In this document: positions 9,000 through 20,354 of the stretch, piece by piece
Numbering within the stretch: the stretch's first letter is position 1
How the letters are laid out: every line of letters starts with the position of its first letter
NCBI GenBank assembly: GCA_022592445.1
Contig: JABYQR010000105.1
Location: forward strand, 58,111-122,110
Direction of reading: 5' to 3'
Origin: Cytidiella melzeri
Taxonomy: Eukaryota > Basidiomycota > Agaricomycetes > Polyporales > Irpicaceae
DNA length: 64,000 bases
Notes under the pieces: model-generated
Seen by the model: only the letters and a program-made list of their open reading frames with translations
What the model was told of the DNA's origin: nothing
Databases searched by the model: none
Translations under genes and position numbers: made by a program

Positions 9000-9988
9000 G
9001 GTATTTTTGCAGACCACTAGGCGATGAGCCCATCGCGATGTGATCGTCCTCCGCATCGTCGTCCAATGCAACCATTGCACCTTGCGTCTTAATAGAAACC
9101 GTCAAACGCATCAAAGCCCTCTTCGCCTCCGTTGCTGAGGGATCCAAGACCAAACCCGGCTGTACCCAGAAGTCAGCCAAACACCACAGCTCGTTCGCAC
9201 ACACACACACGCACCTGGCTAAACACAGCCCTTTATGCTTCCCATTCCCCTCACACGCTCAGAGACTCGTTCTGCCCCATCCTCGGCGAGGGACACAGCC
9301 CGTGCGAGTTGGCTTTCCGCGGTACAGCCAACAACAATGTATTCCCCGTTTACACCTCCCTCCTGCGCTCGAGCGCGAACCGATCCTTCAACCGATCCCC
9401 CAGCCCGTCTTCGTGCACCGAAAAGGCCTTGGGTGGATGGGGAGAAGGACGCTGCGAGCGCGTTGGCCATTGAACTGAGAGATTAGACTAAGAGAACGCC
9501 AGTCAGGGTCAGTCAAAATAATATATATGTCAGGTCCAGCGCAAACATGTACGCACTCGTCTTCAACATCTCCTCCTTCTCCTCGTCGTCGTAGCATCTC
9601 CGTTTCGGTTTTCTGAGATTCAGCTCATCGTTCTCATCCCCAAGCAGCCTGGTCTCACTCGACTACATCCTCCTCGTCCAAGAAGTCTTCCGGGCTACTG
9701 GCCGCCTTGGTCTGCTTCGCCCCCTGTCCGAGCGCAAGGACGACGTTGAGAAGATAAGGTGAGCCATAGACCTTTCTTGGACCCAACCAAGTCCAAGTGC
9801 CTCGCATGGAATCCGCCAGTGAACGCCCCGCAAGACCTCCTTCGACCCAGCTCGTCCCTAACTTTTGCTTTCACAGCGGCACGAACTCGCCGAAGTCTTT
9901 GGCTTTCTCCTTCCTCGAGTGGAGGCGGAAGGTTTTCTGTCAAAGAGTCAACCAAGAATTTTGAACGAGGATGCTTAAAATCACTCAA
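9000..9988 (-). pseudogene. Remnant of a GPATCH1-like (DUF1604) splicing-factor gene
   Basis: Read on the minus strand, 9988 downward gives LPPPLEEGE..., VRDELGRRRSCGAFTGGF and VGSKKG, matching the N-terminal pattern of GPATCH1-family proteins (PLEEGE, VRDEKGR, GAFTGGF, VGSKEGW). After a candidate intron, SSPEDFLDEEDVVE follows (family: PEDFMDEEDL). The frame then shifts by one base into RLLGDENDELNLRKPKRR..., and further pieces continue to about 9000 (FALERRREV; LWCLADFWVQPGLVLDPS), which I could not align to the family. The Tp/Trp segment after VGSK, the G-patch itself and the rest of a protein normally 700 or more residues long are missing. The Tc1 element borders the truncated end at 8996. 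I read this as a decayed gene fragment; a live but very diverged gene is less likely. Confidence 0.5.
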
Positions 9989-10341
9989 CAGTCAGAACGA
10001 CTCGCCTGCTTTTGGAGCTGGGCGCGCCGAGGTCGTTGATCTCGCCTTTGAACCGGGTTGTTCTAGTTCTTGTTCTTATGACTATCTCCCTGGGAGCGTC
10101 ACGGTGTTGCGTGTGGTTCCGACCATAGTCAGTAGAGGTTGGTAAGTAAATGAGAAGCGTCGCACCCAGGCGCTTACCACGCATGCTGTATATCATATCG
10201 TGACGATCCACTTCAATGCGCATCGACTGGCATGATCAACCCGCTACATTCTCGGCCGCTGAACGACAAGTTCGCCTGATCGCATTGAAAGGTAATGTAC
10301 CTGGTAGATAATCAATACAACGTTTAACGATCGACACAGAC
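9989..10341. other. Upstream region of VPS25
   Basis: No additional gene was recognised. A minus-strand open frame (about 9981-10223) is rich in Arg/Thr and shows no family features. The region should contain the VPS25 promoter. Confidence 0.35.
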
Positions 10342-11160
10342 ATGTCTTCATCCTCTATGTCACCCTACAAGACCCCATCTGGTGTGCTTTCACTCGTTCT
10401 ACCATCCACAAACCGAGGCTGATCCACGGGTAAGCAAGGTTTCCTGCTACCATCAATACATGCCGCACCACCCTTCTTCACGTCAGTCTCCACGGGCTTG
10501 AAATCTCTGCTTTTTTACTGCTCAAATCCAGCTTCTCAGACAGCAGCTCAATCCTACGACTCAAGCTACCCTGACCGCGCAATGGACCCGATTGATACTG
10601 TCGTATGCACGACATCGACAGCTCTTTCTTCTACGCGTGGAAGACGCAGGGATTCCAGGAAGCGACTGGGACGAAATATTCCGTAATGAACGCATTAACC
10701 GTAAGTCATCCACGTCGCTGATTATATAATATCTCTGACTGTGGATTGCTTCCAGGCAAGCTTCTCCCATCGCACCTGTCCGCCATTTTTGCAGATATGG
10801 TATCCAAGAACCTAGCCGTCTACGAGCCTGTGAAACAAACAAGTTCCGTTCTTCTCTACTGGAGAACACCGGACGAGTGGGCCGAAGTCCTGCATAGCTG
10901 GGTACAGATTGTGCTTCACTTCCGGCCTCCATTCGACACTGAGCATCGGAATCTAGGCCGAGTCAACTGGACAGCTTCAGACTATCCTCACTTTTTATGA
11001 TATCGTTGAGCCACCTGTTCCCTCGCCGCTAACAGGACTTCCTATCTCAATTTTGCGCAAGGCTATCAGCATACTCGCCAAGACTAGCCGTTCCCAAACG
11101 ATAGCAGTTGCAGACGGGGAGGGCGTGCGGTTTTTGCCTGGCAATACGAGCAAAGGATGA
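10342..11160 (+). CDS. VPS25, ESCRT-II subunit
   Basis: Five exons (10342-10381, 10439-10481, 10540-10700, 10756-10901, 10957-11160) give 197 aa, the usual size for the family. The N-terminal winged helix begins FLLPSIHAAPPFFTQQLNP and continues with AQWTRLILSYARHRQLFLLR, a family hallmark. WDEIFRNERINRKLLPSHLS and VLLYWRTPDEWAEVLHSW precede the second winged helix (TGQLQTILTFYDIVEPP, then ADGEGVRF). VPS25 is present in two copies per ESCRT-II complex on endosomes, where it links to ESCRT-III (Vps20) during multivesicular body formation. All four introns are 55-58 bp with GT-AG ends, and every junction preserves the frame, which supports the model and a functional gene. Confidence 0.93.
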
Positions 11161-11670
11161 TCGTTGACTCTGTTGTGGCGGATCATGTATGCGACGGATA
11201 ATGCTCATATTCGAGCCGAGACCTCCAACGCTTTATATATATTGGGCAGATAGAGCTTGTAGAATCAAGGCTAGCGCAAACTGAAATGACGATTAAGATC
11301 TGTGTTTCGCTCGTGCGCATGATCATTCGCATTTCATTGGCCTACGAACGATGAATTGAGGTATGCCACAAGCCTTACACTGCGGTGCTGATACAGGTGT
11401 GTTTCTGAGCACAATTGTTGTTTTGCATGAGAGACGGTATATAAGGAGCCTATGAGTACAAGTTATCTAGACACGGAGTTGGGATGGCCGATAAAGTGGG
11501 TCAAGAGTGAATTAAGGACTACTGAACGACGGTTAAAACTCGGAAAACCCGTGGAGACTGTATATAAGCTTTGAGACTGCTTGAGAGAGACAGGGAGCAT
11601 TAAGAGATGCAAGCAGCACGGACGGATAATACGTAGGTGAGAGTAACGGTAGTAGATACATGCAGAATAC
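11161..11670. other. Convergent intergenic region
   Basis: Lies between the 3' ends of VPS25 (plus) and a RING finger gene (minus). No coding frame or RNA gene was recognised. Confidence 0.4.
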
Positions 11671-12627
11671 TCAGAAACTTAAGGAAATTTCAGGAGGAGT
11701 TGGCGGCAGAATCGGGCTAAGGGGGGCTTGCTTGACATATGTCGACTCGGCGGAGTCTGACCGTCTGCGTTTGCTCGCAGGTTGGCAGTTTGAACAGTCC
11801 GAGCAGTCCGAGCAGCAAGAATCTTCCGAGTCGCTGTCCGAAGTCGGGGGCGGACGATAGACCGACGGCGTTATGGCACGAGGCCTCCGACGGAAAGAAC
11901 GAGGGCTCTCCAGCCTCTCTGGTGGCGTTGTCGGATAAGATGACTTCCTTTTGTATCCACGTCAAGTCAGCCACCTTCGCACCCATCGGACGACAAATGC
12001 AGCCAGCTACTTACCGGTACACGATCGGGTCAGACGAATGTGCGCGCTTCAAGGCGTTGTATCTCGTCTCGATGTCCATTTTTTCCTTCTTGGTCTTGAA
12101 GACCTCGTCCCTCGTGAGTCGCGCTAAACCAACGAGGCCGAGTGACGCAGCCGCGTGCACCGCGGCTCTTTTCCGCCATATTTCGCAGCAGGCTCGAAGG
12201 GAGGCGTTTTCGGACCGTAGCCGATCGCACTCTGAGGCGGAAGAGACATCTGGCGCGGCGGAGACGGGAGCCGTAAAGTCGAGACAGAGCCTGCGGATGG
12301 CTGGTGTGAGATGGGGACGGAGATGTGTCGGTATGAGTGAGGAGTCGATGTTTGCTGCAAAACCAGCCAGTTTAGCTCTTTGAACGTCCGGCAGGCTGTA
12401 AATGCGGCGTACCTATCGTGTATGGAGCACGGCACGCAGCGCAGAAGTGTTGCTGCGTAAATGGTTGGACGTTGCGTACGGTTGTAACTATACAGTCGTA
12501 GCAGAAGACGTGACCTATAGTGTCATTATAATTAACCGCAAATTTTGCACATAGGAAATAAATGCTCACCGCAAGGCAAAGCTGCGGGATTGCATAGAGC
12601 TTTGAGGCAGATGACACAAGTAGGCAT
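11671..12627 (-). CDS. RING finger protein with coiled coil (paralogue A)
   Basis: Starts at ATG 12627 with MPTCVICLKALCNPAALPCG; a 55-bp intron (12569-12515) follows and the RING is completed by HVFCYDCI...FCAACRAPY. The Cys/His order (CxxC, C, H, CxxC, CxxC) is that of a zinc-binding C3HC4 RING, so E3 ubiquitin ligase activity is likely but not shown. A charged predicted helical stretch follows (SECDRLRSENASLRACCEIW..., KTKKEKMDIETRYNALKRAH). The tail is acidic, Cys- and Pro-rich (SDSDSEDSCCSDCSDCSNC, then LSPILPPTPPEISLSF). The last intron donor is chosen to keep this tail in frame. The gene is head-to-head with a second RING gene whose first intron has the same position and phase. Confidence 0.7.
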
Positions 12628-13194
12628 GTGTGGTAACTTCAAAATTGAAAGTTGTGGTAGCTGAGCGCTGGATGTTTGGAGGAGAAACAGGGAACATACT
12701 TTATATCCACAACGCGAGCGGAGGAACACGTCGCAGCGTTTTCCGAAGGCTACCGACATGGTGCGAGGCAGTAGTCGATAAAGGTATATGCTGAGGACAG
12801 AGAGTGCTCGAGACGACACTGGAAGGGAGTTGGGTGCGCGAACGGGTGGTCTAGGCGGCTCGGCGACGGTGCCGGAGCAGCCTAGGTGGCAGTGCCTCCA
12901 CGGCCGCCGCACTACATTATACTACAAGCCTCACCTGTACTTACTGGCGAAGATATTCCAAACGACTTGCTTCAGGATCTACACACAAGCCATTGCATGA
13001 GAACTGTACTATGAGAACAGTAGTACTTACGAAGGTGACGACCATTGCTGCCACGAGACGCCCAAGATCATGTGACTGTACGCGTTCAGATAATCAGATT
13101 CTAGAATGGCACGGTCACATGCTCGACGTGTTCTCGCCGGCACCTCATTTCGAAAGCTTTACAGCAACGCCACTCTGCTCATCAAACAGGGAAA
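12628..13194. promoter_or_regulatory. Shared divergent promoter of two RING genes
   Basis: 567 bp between the start codons of the head-to-head RING genes. A TATA-like sequence for the minus-strand gene (tatacctttatc read on that strand) lies near 12776-12787. The shared space could allow joint regulation of the pair; this is inference from layout only. Confidence 0.4.
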
Positions 13195-14676
13195 ATGGGA
13201 GAGCTACACATGCAAATCTTCTGTACAGTCTGTCTGGCATGGATCACACAAACCGGCGTGGAGATACTCCCATGCGGTAAGTCGCAGTCTTACGCGTGGC
13301 GGTCGTTGTCGGCTCAGAGCTGACTCTGCTCAACAGGTCATGTGTTCTGCCTGGAATGCCTCTTGAATCTTAGAACACACGGGAAATGCCAATGTCCAAC
13401 GTGCAGAGCTAGTTTCAATGCTCGAGAAACACATAAGATGTTTATGGAGGTCCGCGACAAGCGCATGAGTAAACTGAGAAAAGCTATGGTCCTCCACACA
13501 ACAGGCGAAGCGGCGGACTTCCCGTCGTCTAGTCGCCCCGGGACACCCACGCAACTCGACGACGACGACGAGATTGCGGGGTATCCTATCCGAGTGCACC
13601 TGCAAGCTGCTGCCTGCGCGCAAAACGTAGAGAAACTTGATCAGCAGACGAGAGCGTCGACTGTGGAAAGAGTAGGAGACGAACTTCTGGATCTTGCAGA
13701 CAGAATGCAAGGGAAGGAAGAAGATTATATCAAGGTACGTCATCTGACTTTCTCAATCGTAGAACTTTTCCTCACAGTCTTTACTTGGCTAGCTACTCCT
13801 AGCATCACTGGCAGTGTTCATGCAAAGCGTGGCTGCACCGCTCTTTGACGCGATCGCCGCACATGCAGCGAGCATAGCTGGAAAATGCACGCAAATTGTT
13901 GATCTCGAAAAACAGCTCTTGAATGCCAAGAGGCTGAACAAGCAGCACGCACAAGTGCTCCAGGAAGCTATTGATACAACACAGAAAACAGCCGACGAGA
14001 ACATAGAACTCAAGAAATCGCTCGAAGCGCTTCGGGAAGCAGCATCAGAGAACGACGGCCTCAAACATTCGGTCGCGCATCTCGAATACCAGCTCAAAGA
14101 GGAGTCAGCGAAGTCCAAACGACTCGAAAGCGGGAACCAAGCATGGGCAAAGAAAGTGGGTTTGTGATTCACGTCAGACTCATAGAACGTCACTGAAAAC
14201 TTCGCAAAGGACAAGAGCCACAGAAGCAAGATAGCGGATCTCAAGGCAGAGCTTGAGAACGTCCGAAACTTGGTCGTTCAACAGCGCACTCAGCTCGACC
14301 TCCGAAACTCCCCGACCCCAGGCCTCGTTATAGCGAGCGACTACGACTACGACGAGGTGAGAGAGCTTCGAATCTTATTACGACGTGTCTCAACAGAGTA
14401 TGCTAGCAGCTTCGATATGCGGACAGATCTTCACAAGAACCGAAAGCGACGCCGCCTTTCCCAAGGACTCAATCGACAGCTGAGCCTGTATCTGCACCTG
14501 GGCCAGGTGTGCGTCCGACGTTTGGCTCAACATGGAACATTGAGTCGAACGTTCCGAGGAAGAGGAAAGTGCCAGATAAGAGCAGGCAGCAGTTCCCCAT
14601 TAAAACAGACTCAAGCGGGCGTGTAGTCGGCAATATACAAGTTGGACCGAGGGGTAAATTGAACAGATATAACTAA
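13195..14676 (+). CDS. RING finger protein with coiled coil (paralogue B)
   Basis: ATG 13195 (or in-frame 13210) opens MQIFCTVCLAWITQTGVEIL, then PCG, a 60-bp intron (13277-13336), and HVFCLECLLNLRTHGKCQCP, TCRASF: a complete C3HC4 RING. A long predicted coiled coil follows (QIVDLEKQLLNAKRLNKQHA..., ELKKSLEALREAASEN..., LEYQLKEESAKSKRLESG). The basic tail includes ESNVPRKRKVPDKSRQQF, possibly a nuclear localisation signal, and ends GRVVGNIQVGPRGKLNRYN with TAA 14674-14676. Further introns are inferred at 13735-13792, 14155-14209 and 14357-14406. An alternative 36-bp last intron would carry the frame on to a stop at 14854-14856. Likely role: nuclear E3 ligase or scaffold, inferred from domains only. 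Confidence 0.68.
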
Positions 14677-16476
14677 GCATTCATGGCAGCATCAGCCTAT
14701 GGAGAAAGTCACCCATCCGTGCCTCCACATCGAGCTTCGCAACCTGCTACGCGACACAGCAGAGCCAGTGGCCACATTGATCTATGTGACCCTACTCGGG
14801 AAGCTTTCCAGACTCGGCCGCACACAAAATCCCGCGCGACACTCTCGACTTTTTGACGGTGCTACGCTTTGAACCTGCGGCTTGATCGTCGTGGATTTAT
14901 ACCCTCTTCACAACGTTCCCACTTTCCATACCCTCTCGGTCACAGCTTCCAAGCTCTGCGCTCCCGCATCTACACGCCCGTGAAATCATACACTCACGTC
15001 CGAGGCCGCTCGTGGACCTTCTCACCCATGTGGTCATAGACCTCCTCTCATGACACCGAGCAGATCTGGCCCCGTAATTCTCCTATCTAGACCTACGTCT
15101 CCAACCGTTCGCTCTCGCGCCATACCGACTTTTCAAGGGGCCGCCTGTGGTGAAAAGTTTCCTTGGCTCTGTTGTGCAAAGTTTGTGTTTCGAGATTACA
15201 GAATTCGAGCCACAGCCGCAGAGAGAATGAAACACAACCGACGGATGGCGAGGGGACCGCTTCAGATTTATGACGCGTAGCACAAGCTGTCAGGCTCGAA
15301 GGCGTAGGCGACATTATCAACGAAGATGAAGGTGATCCAAAGTACTAGAAATGTAGTGGTCCCCTCGCACGTGGGCCTAAAGCTCTGTCTCCCGTATACA
15401 CACACATCATCCTCGTCTGGAACCCGAACGTCGCGTCGTCGCAGACCGTCCATCCTCCGTATAGTACTCCGAGATGTGTTGTCGAAGCTGGAACTCAGGT
15501 TGACTCTGCAGACTTCCGTTGAGTATATCGACGCTTTGTAGCTCGGCCACGTCAGACCCGAAGGTGATACCGGCAATGTCTATCGTGACGATATTTGGTC
15601 AAAGGAGCCTCATATAACGGTGTGTGATATGCGCAAGCGCGAAATATTCTGTATATATCTACTGCACCGTGCCAGCATCAGTTCATACTCTTGGTACCCC
15701 TCAGTATCTGGGACCAAAGAATCGAGACTATCAAACGCTCCTCCTTCCTGACTCGGAGGCGAGTCGGGCTGCGATAGTACTTAGGTCCTTCATATCCTTA
15801 GGTCCTTCAAAAAGGGAACGTTCGTTCTGCTCGTAGCTGATTCACTGCTATCCCATGCACAGGCTCGAACGATATCCCTGGTCCTCTTTTTCCCTCAAAG
15901 TACATGACTCATTCGTCAAAGTTTAGCCTCGATTCAGCACTGGGCTTCCAATGATCTCGTTGACGCGTCCAGTATGACGTTCTCATCGACACCCATCTGC
16001 CAACAAAACGCTCGTCCGCATACTCTCAGTCGCACAAAGTCACCTTGAACTCTCGCACTTTGAACCTCTTCATATCGCAGACTCCCCGGGAACAAGCCTC
16101 GTCCTCGAGCCCTCGAAATTGCTGTATGGCGCCGTCGTACCACTCGTGGCGTGACTTGCTGTGCCATGGCTTGTGCAGAAATAATGTGAATGTTACCCTG
16201 TGGCGGTGGTTGGTGAGTACAGCTGAACATTTCGATGAGGTCTAAAAGGCAGCGCAAGAGTTCATGTACCGATACTTGGATTACTTGGACATTCTGAATA
16301 ATCCAGATGCTAATCTTTGGATGTCCTAAAATGCATTCCAAGAAAACACACGACGAGGATCGCTCACAAGTCTCCTAAAACCACGAGTGCCTCCAAGCTA
16401 TACAGAGTAGGAAACAACATAATGTAAATGCTTTAATGTACATTTGCAGGAGATAGCTTTATGAGGCAGCATGAAA
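14677..16476. other. 1.8-kb gap with no recognisable intact gene
   Basis: Short coding-like pieces occur on the plus strand (for example around 15370-15460 and 16060-16330) but they are in different frames with stops between, and no family was identified. The beginning may hold the alternative last exon of RING paralogue B (to 14856). The rest may be decayed gene material. Confidence 0.35.
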
Positions 16477-17890
16477 TCATAACTTTGCCTTCACAGTCAC
16501 TTTCGCCGCATTCTCTGTGAGTACCTTTGCAGCATCATTCACCATGTTGTCGACAATGGTCTTCGCGGGAAGGACCTCGTGGATGAGGGCGGAGACACGG
16601 CCTATGAGGAACGTGCGAGCGTTCAACGACTTTTCAGGATTCTTCTCTAAATCGTGTTCATAAGGTATAATTCCCTTTGAGGTGAGCTCCTTGATTTCGG
16701 CTTGACGGTTGTTATTCCTGAAAACATAAACACCGCTCATCAACATGAAGGCACATCTTGAAGCTACAGGATACGTACCAGTCGTCAACGTACGGCGTCC
16801 TCCTCACTCGCAACGGCCGACCGGTGTAGATAAGCGTCGTCACAGCATCCTCATAGCTAGCGCTGAGTACGGCGTCCTTGTGAGCTTTAGGGGCGCCAGC
16901 TTCAGTAGAGGCGACGAAACGCGTGCCGACCCACACGGCCTGAGCACCCCAAGAGAGGTTAGCCGCAAGTGCGCGGCCATCGTGCACAGCACCAGCGCCA
17001 ACGACGTAGACGGGCTGACCGGTCAAAGGAGACTTGTGCCCTTTGCATGCGTCGACGCAGGCTGGGATGAGGATCGAGGCTGGGATGTCACCAGTGTGTC
17101 CTCCACCTTCGCCGGCTTGTGCGCAGATAAGATCGACACCGGAGGCAATAGCTTTCGCTACGTGCTTGGGATGACCGACCATCTGTGAAACATTTATCAA
17201 AACGTTGACTCTGCCAAGAGGTCAAGTGACGACATACGTTCATGACGAGAATGCCAGCCTTGTGCAGCTTTTCAACTGCCCATTGGGGAGGCACACCGAT
17301 GGCGCAGACGAAAAGCTTCGCCTTCTCTTCGATGATGACATCAATGAGCTCGGGAAGTTGGCCCTTCGTGTAGTCGTACTGCACGAAGAATTGGTTAGCG
17401 TTATGAAATCACGAAGCAGCTAGAAAAGCTTGCAGGCTCTTCGGTCAACCATGCCGGCGAGTGAAGCTTGCAATTCCATGACAGTGAAGATGTTCGGACT
17501 ACTGACTTACATTCGTCTTTCGGGCGTTACCTCCAACCTGAGGAAGGAGCAGGTCAACGCCAAATGGCGCGTTCTTGTCTTCTAGGTCGGCCTTGATAGC
17601 ATGAATCTAATACACAACCGACATTAACAATAAGACGAGGGTTGTGTGCATCGACTGCTCACCTGAGCACGCAGAACCTTCGGAGTGTATCCAACACCAC
17701 CAATGACACCCATACCTCCAGCATTGGTGACAGCAGCAGCCAGCTCGGGGCCGGCAGCGACGTTCATACCTGCAAGCACGCTATTAGTCAGTGACCTTCA
17801 GCCTGTGTTTTACTGGTGATACTAACCTGCCAAAAGGATGGGATGCTTAATCCCAAAGAGCTCTGTCACGGGTGTTGAGATGACTGACAT
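16477..17890 (-). CDS. Nitronate monooxygenase (2-nitropropane dioxygenase family)
   Basis: FMN-dependent enzyme that oxidises alkyl nitronates such as propionate 3-nitronate to carbonyl compounds and nitrite. Six exons are inferred from ATG 17890. The TIM-barrel is complete: VTELFGIKHPILLAGMNVAA, NAGGMGVIGGVGYTP, GVDLLLPQVGG, the central DLICAQAGEGGGHTGDIP (His in GGGHTG is the expected catalytic base, with the Gly-rich loop binding phosphate), VYVVGAGAVHDGRALAANLS and WVGTRFVASTEAGAPKAHKD. The C-terminal part (GIIPYEHDLEKNP...) is as expected and ends KVTVKAKL. No frame damage is seen. There is no targeting signal, so the enzyme is probably cytosolic or peroxisomal. It detoxifies nitro compounds in fungi; the substrate here is not known. 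Confidence 0.92.
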
Positions 17891-18339
17891 TTTCGTTTTG
17901 AAAGAGGGCAGGAGAAGAGGATGAAGAACAAGCTCTGGCAACAACTGAGCGAGAGGTGTTATATATCACAGATGCCGGCGCTCCGGCAAGTAGACCCTCA
18001 TACATGTGATATCCGAGTCGAGTGGTGCCGCCCCCGGATCCTAAAGAGGCATCCCTAGTGATGCTTGGCACAGTAACAGTACATCTACTAGGTGCGCGCA
18101 AGGTGTATGAATAGGTCTCCGGCACTATTCGCAAGGTGGGTGATTGCTCGTTGCGGTGCTTTTCGTGCTGTTTCCGTATGACTATCAGCAATACACATCT
18201 TAAGATTTTTAGCCAGTGCGCGATGCTACAGGATCGTGGAATTGGCGGACAGTGTTTGAGTCACTTTGTTTGCTTTTTTCTGATTATTGCCGGTCTCTCT
18301 TGCTCTATTTGCTACTCGTCCTCTCCTCGAAGCCCGCAT
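17891..18339. other. Upstream region of the nitronate monooxygenase gene
   Basis: Contains the promoter of the minus-strand oxygenase and no recognised gene. A hydrophobic plus-strand stretch near 18260-18310 is probably not coding. Confidence 0.35.
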
Positions 18340-19400
18340 ACCTCTGAAACGCCACAGAAGCTCAGCAGTAACAACGACGTGCATTTCATCAGTGCATGCC
18401 ATATCTACATGAAGAAAATCGGTATACAATTCGAAAAAAGTGCTGAACCTTACGCTGTCTCCTACAGCAGCGTTCTCCGGGCGCTTGAGCCTGGCATTGG
18501 CAAGATCAACGCAAGAGCACAAGCTTCGAGAACATTTAGCTCCCGTCTCGGTCTACAATCACAACGTTCGGAGTGGTTCCGTGTACATCAAGTGAGTGAT
18601 CCATTGTCCCTCGGATTAGACAGCTACTGAAGGCGTCTTACTCCTTATTATAGGTCGAGGTTAGGATTGTTACCCCCTTTACAAAGGGTGTTGAGGTCAT
18701 GGACCTTACTGAGTGTGTTCAGGTCTGTTCTTTTTTTATTTTATTTTAACTGGCTGACGCTTCCGTTAGCTTCGAAAATGTTTCTATTCCGCAACGTGAT
18801 GGTTTCGTTGGAGAACTTAGACGAAACGTTGCGAAGCTTGCCGGCCCGTGGGCCATTTTCTGCTCAAACAAGAATGAGTTCTTGCTGTGCTATGATGGTG
18901 TTTTCAGTGCATCCTAGATCAACAAACTGACCGACATTACGAGCAGAATTCGGTTTGTATGTAGACAGACACGTTGATCCCAGTCGGTCCGTACAAACGA
19001 TCGAGTGGGAGGGTACTGCGGAGCGTGTCGCATGCCACCCTCACTATGAGATACGAGATATTGAGACTGGCGGACTGTGTCAATTAATGCAGGAGAAACC
19101 ATGCGCTGTATCTGGGGCGGCAGAGAGGCACCACGACCAACCCTGCTCAAACGCCAGGCCCGGAGAGTTAGAAGGAGGGCATGACGCAGGAACCACGTGT
19201 CTACGGTGTTATGAACTCTACGCAACCTGGAAATACTCGAGGCCCACGACCCGCAACTCAACACGTATTTGAGCTGATATCCACCATTCCATTATATTTG
19301 CCTGGGTCGCTATCGCCGCCGTCGCAGTCCACTCAATCTAATTCTCCACCACTCCCCTCGATAGAAAATCCTGGCCTGTCCTGGAGATTCCAAGTCCGCT
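18340..19400 (+). pseudogene. Decayed CNH domain of a Rho-GEF (Rom2)-like gene
   Basis: Pieces of a citron-homology (CNH) beta-propeller occur in the correct order on the plus strand: QKLSSNNDVHFISAC, VLRALEPG, WFRVHQVEVRIVTPFTKGVE after an intron, then after another intron FENVSIPQRDGFVGELRR and FCSNKNEFLLCYDG, then YVDRHVDPSRSVQTIEWEGT and IRDIETGGLCQL. The frame then shifts to MRCIWGGR and again to TTTNPAQTPGPES, which ends in TAG (19169-19171). It resumes with MTQEPRVYGVMN...TQHVFELISTIPLYLPGS. The usual central motif of the propeller (FDPRFIEI type) is deleted. The N-terminal RhoGEF and PH domains that normally precede CNH are absent. This is therefore a truncated copy and not a working Rho1 exchange factor. 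Confidence 0.75.
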
Positions 19401-19642
19401 TGTGTCTTCATATGTGTACGTCAGTTGTTGCGTTACTTTGCTTGCATGTTATCTTGCGTGGTAAACTAGAACATCTTGTTCAGCTGGCAATGTTTTCAGA
19501 CGATGATTCCAATGGATTGTCGCTGCACGAGAATTACATGGTACACTCAAAGAATCAGAAGACGGAAGGGTATAACAATCCGATATACTAAACTATGCTA
19601 CAGATATTCGACAGATTTATATATAGTCAAACGTGCAATTGC

Positions 19643-20251
19643 TCAAGCAATGGTGATCTTCTTGGGAGCCTGCTCGGGAGAGGACTTGGGGAATGTAACG
19701 GTGAGAACGCCGTTCTCCAGAGCTGCCTTGACTTCTTCGCTCTGCAAAGTAGCAGTGATTAGCATCCCGGAACAGATACTGCCATGACAAAACCAATTGC
19801 TTACCTTTACTCCCTGAGGGAGCGGAATCGAACGAGAGAACCTTCCGTAGCGACGCTCGCGCACAGCGTAGCCGTTTTCATCGCGGTCGGAGGAGATTTT
19901 GCTCTCTCCGGAAATGCTGAGCACGTTATTGTGAATGTCGATGTTTACGTCATCCTTCTGGAGACCAGGAAGCTCAAAGGTTGCCGTCACGGTATTAGTT
20001 TGCGCATCCTCGTGAACGTCCATCCTGGATAAAAATATTGAAGTCAGCCCGTGCTTCATGGTATGAGGTAGGCTTAGGAGTTTTTCTTACCTTGGTCTCA
20101 GAGAACGCTGCGTGTCAGTGCCAGCGGTGTTGCGCCTCTGGACCTGATTGCCTGTGTTCTCGTTGGTACGAGCATTGAACGCCTCGTCGAAGAGCCGGTC
20201 AAAGTCGGAGAGGGTGTAGAAGGGCTCATAAAAGAAGCGAGAAAGAGACAT
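19643..20251 (-). CDS. HSP20 small heat shock protein
   Basis: ATP-independent holdase chaperone, normally a cytosolic oligomer. Three exons from ATG 20251 give MSLSRFFYEPFYTLSDFDRL..., a typical N-terminal arm. The alpha-crystallin domain follows (MDVHEDAQTNTVTATFELPG, DDVNIDIHNNVLSISGESK, YGRFSRSIPLPQGVK) and ends ALENGVLTVTFPKSS. The C-terminal ITI (KKITIA) is the I-x-I motif that docks between dimers. Two introns of about 60 bp separate SLRPR from the crystallin domain and GVK from SEEVKAAL. The upstream region has a TATA box and a heat-shock-element-like motif. Confidence 0.93.
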
Positions 20252-20354
20252 TCTCAGATGTAGAGCGAGTTGCAAAGAAGAGGGTAGTGGTTGTTGCTGT
20301 TGTTGTTGTTGACGTTGTTGTACTGTGGAGGAGATGAACGGCAACACAGAGGGG

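Noticed and set aside
9000..9210. Considered as the C-terminal RNase PH domain of an exosome subunit
   Set aside because: LVLDPSATEAK followed by LTVSIKTQG looked similar to that domain, but the upstream exons match GPATCH1 motifs instead and no RNase PH core is present.
11739..12383. 214-codon plus-strand frame
   Set aside because: It is the complement of the minus-strand RING gene exons, which carry the recognisable RING and coiled coil.
18136..18630. Single 164-codon protein
   Set aside because: It reads through introns of the CNH remnant; its last third is the CNH piece and the first part has no protein character.
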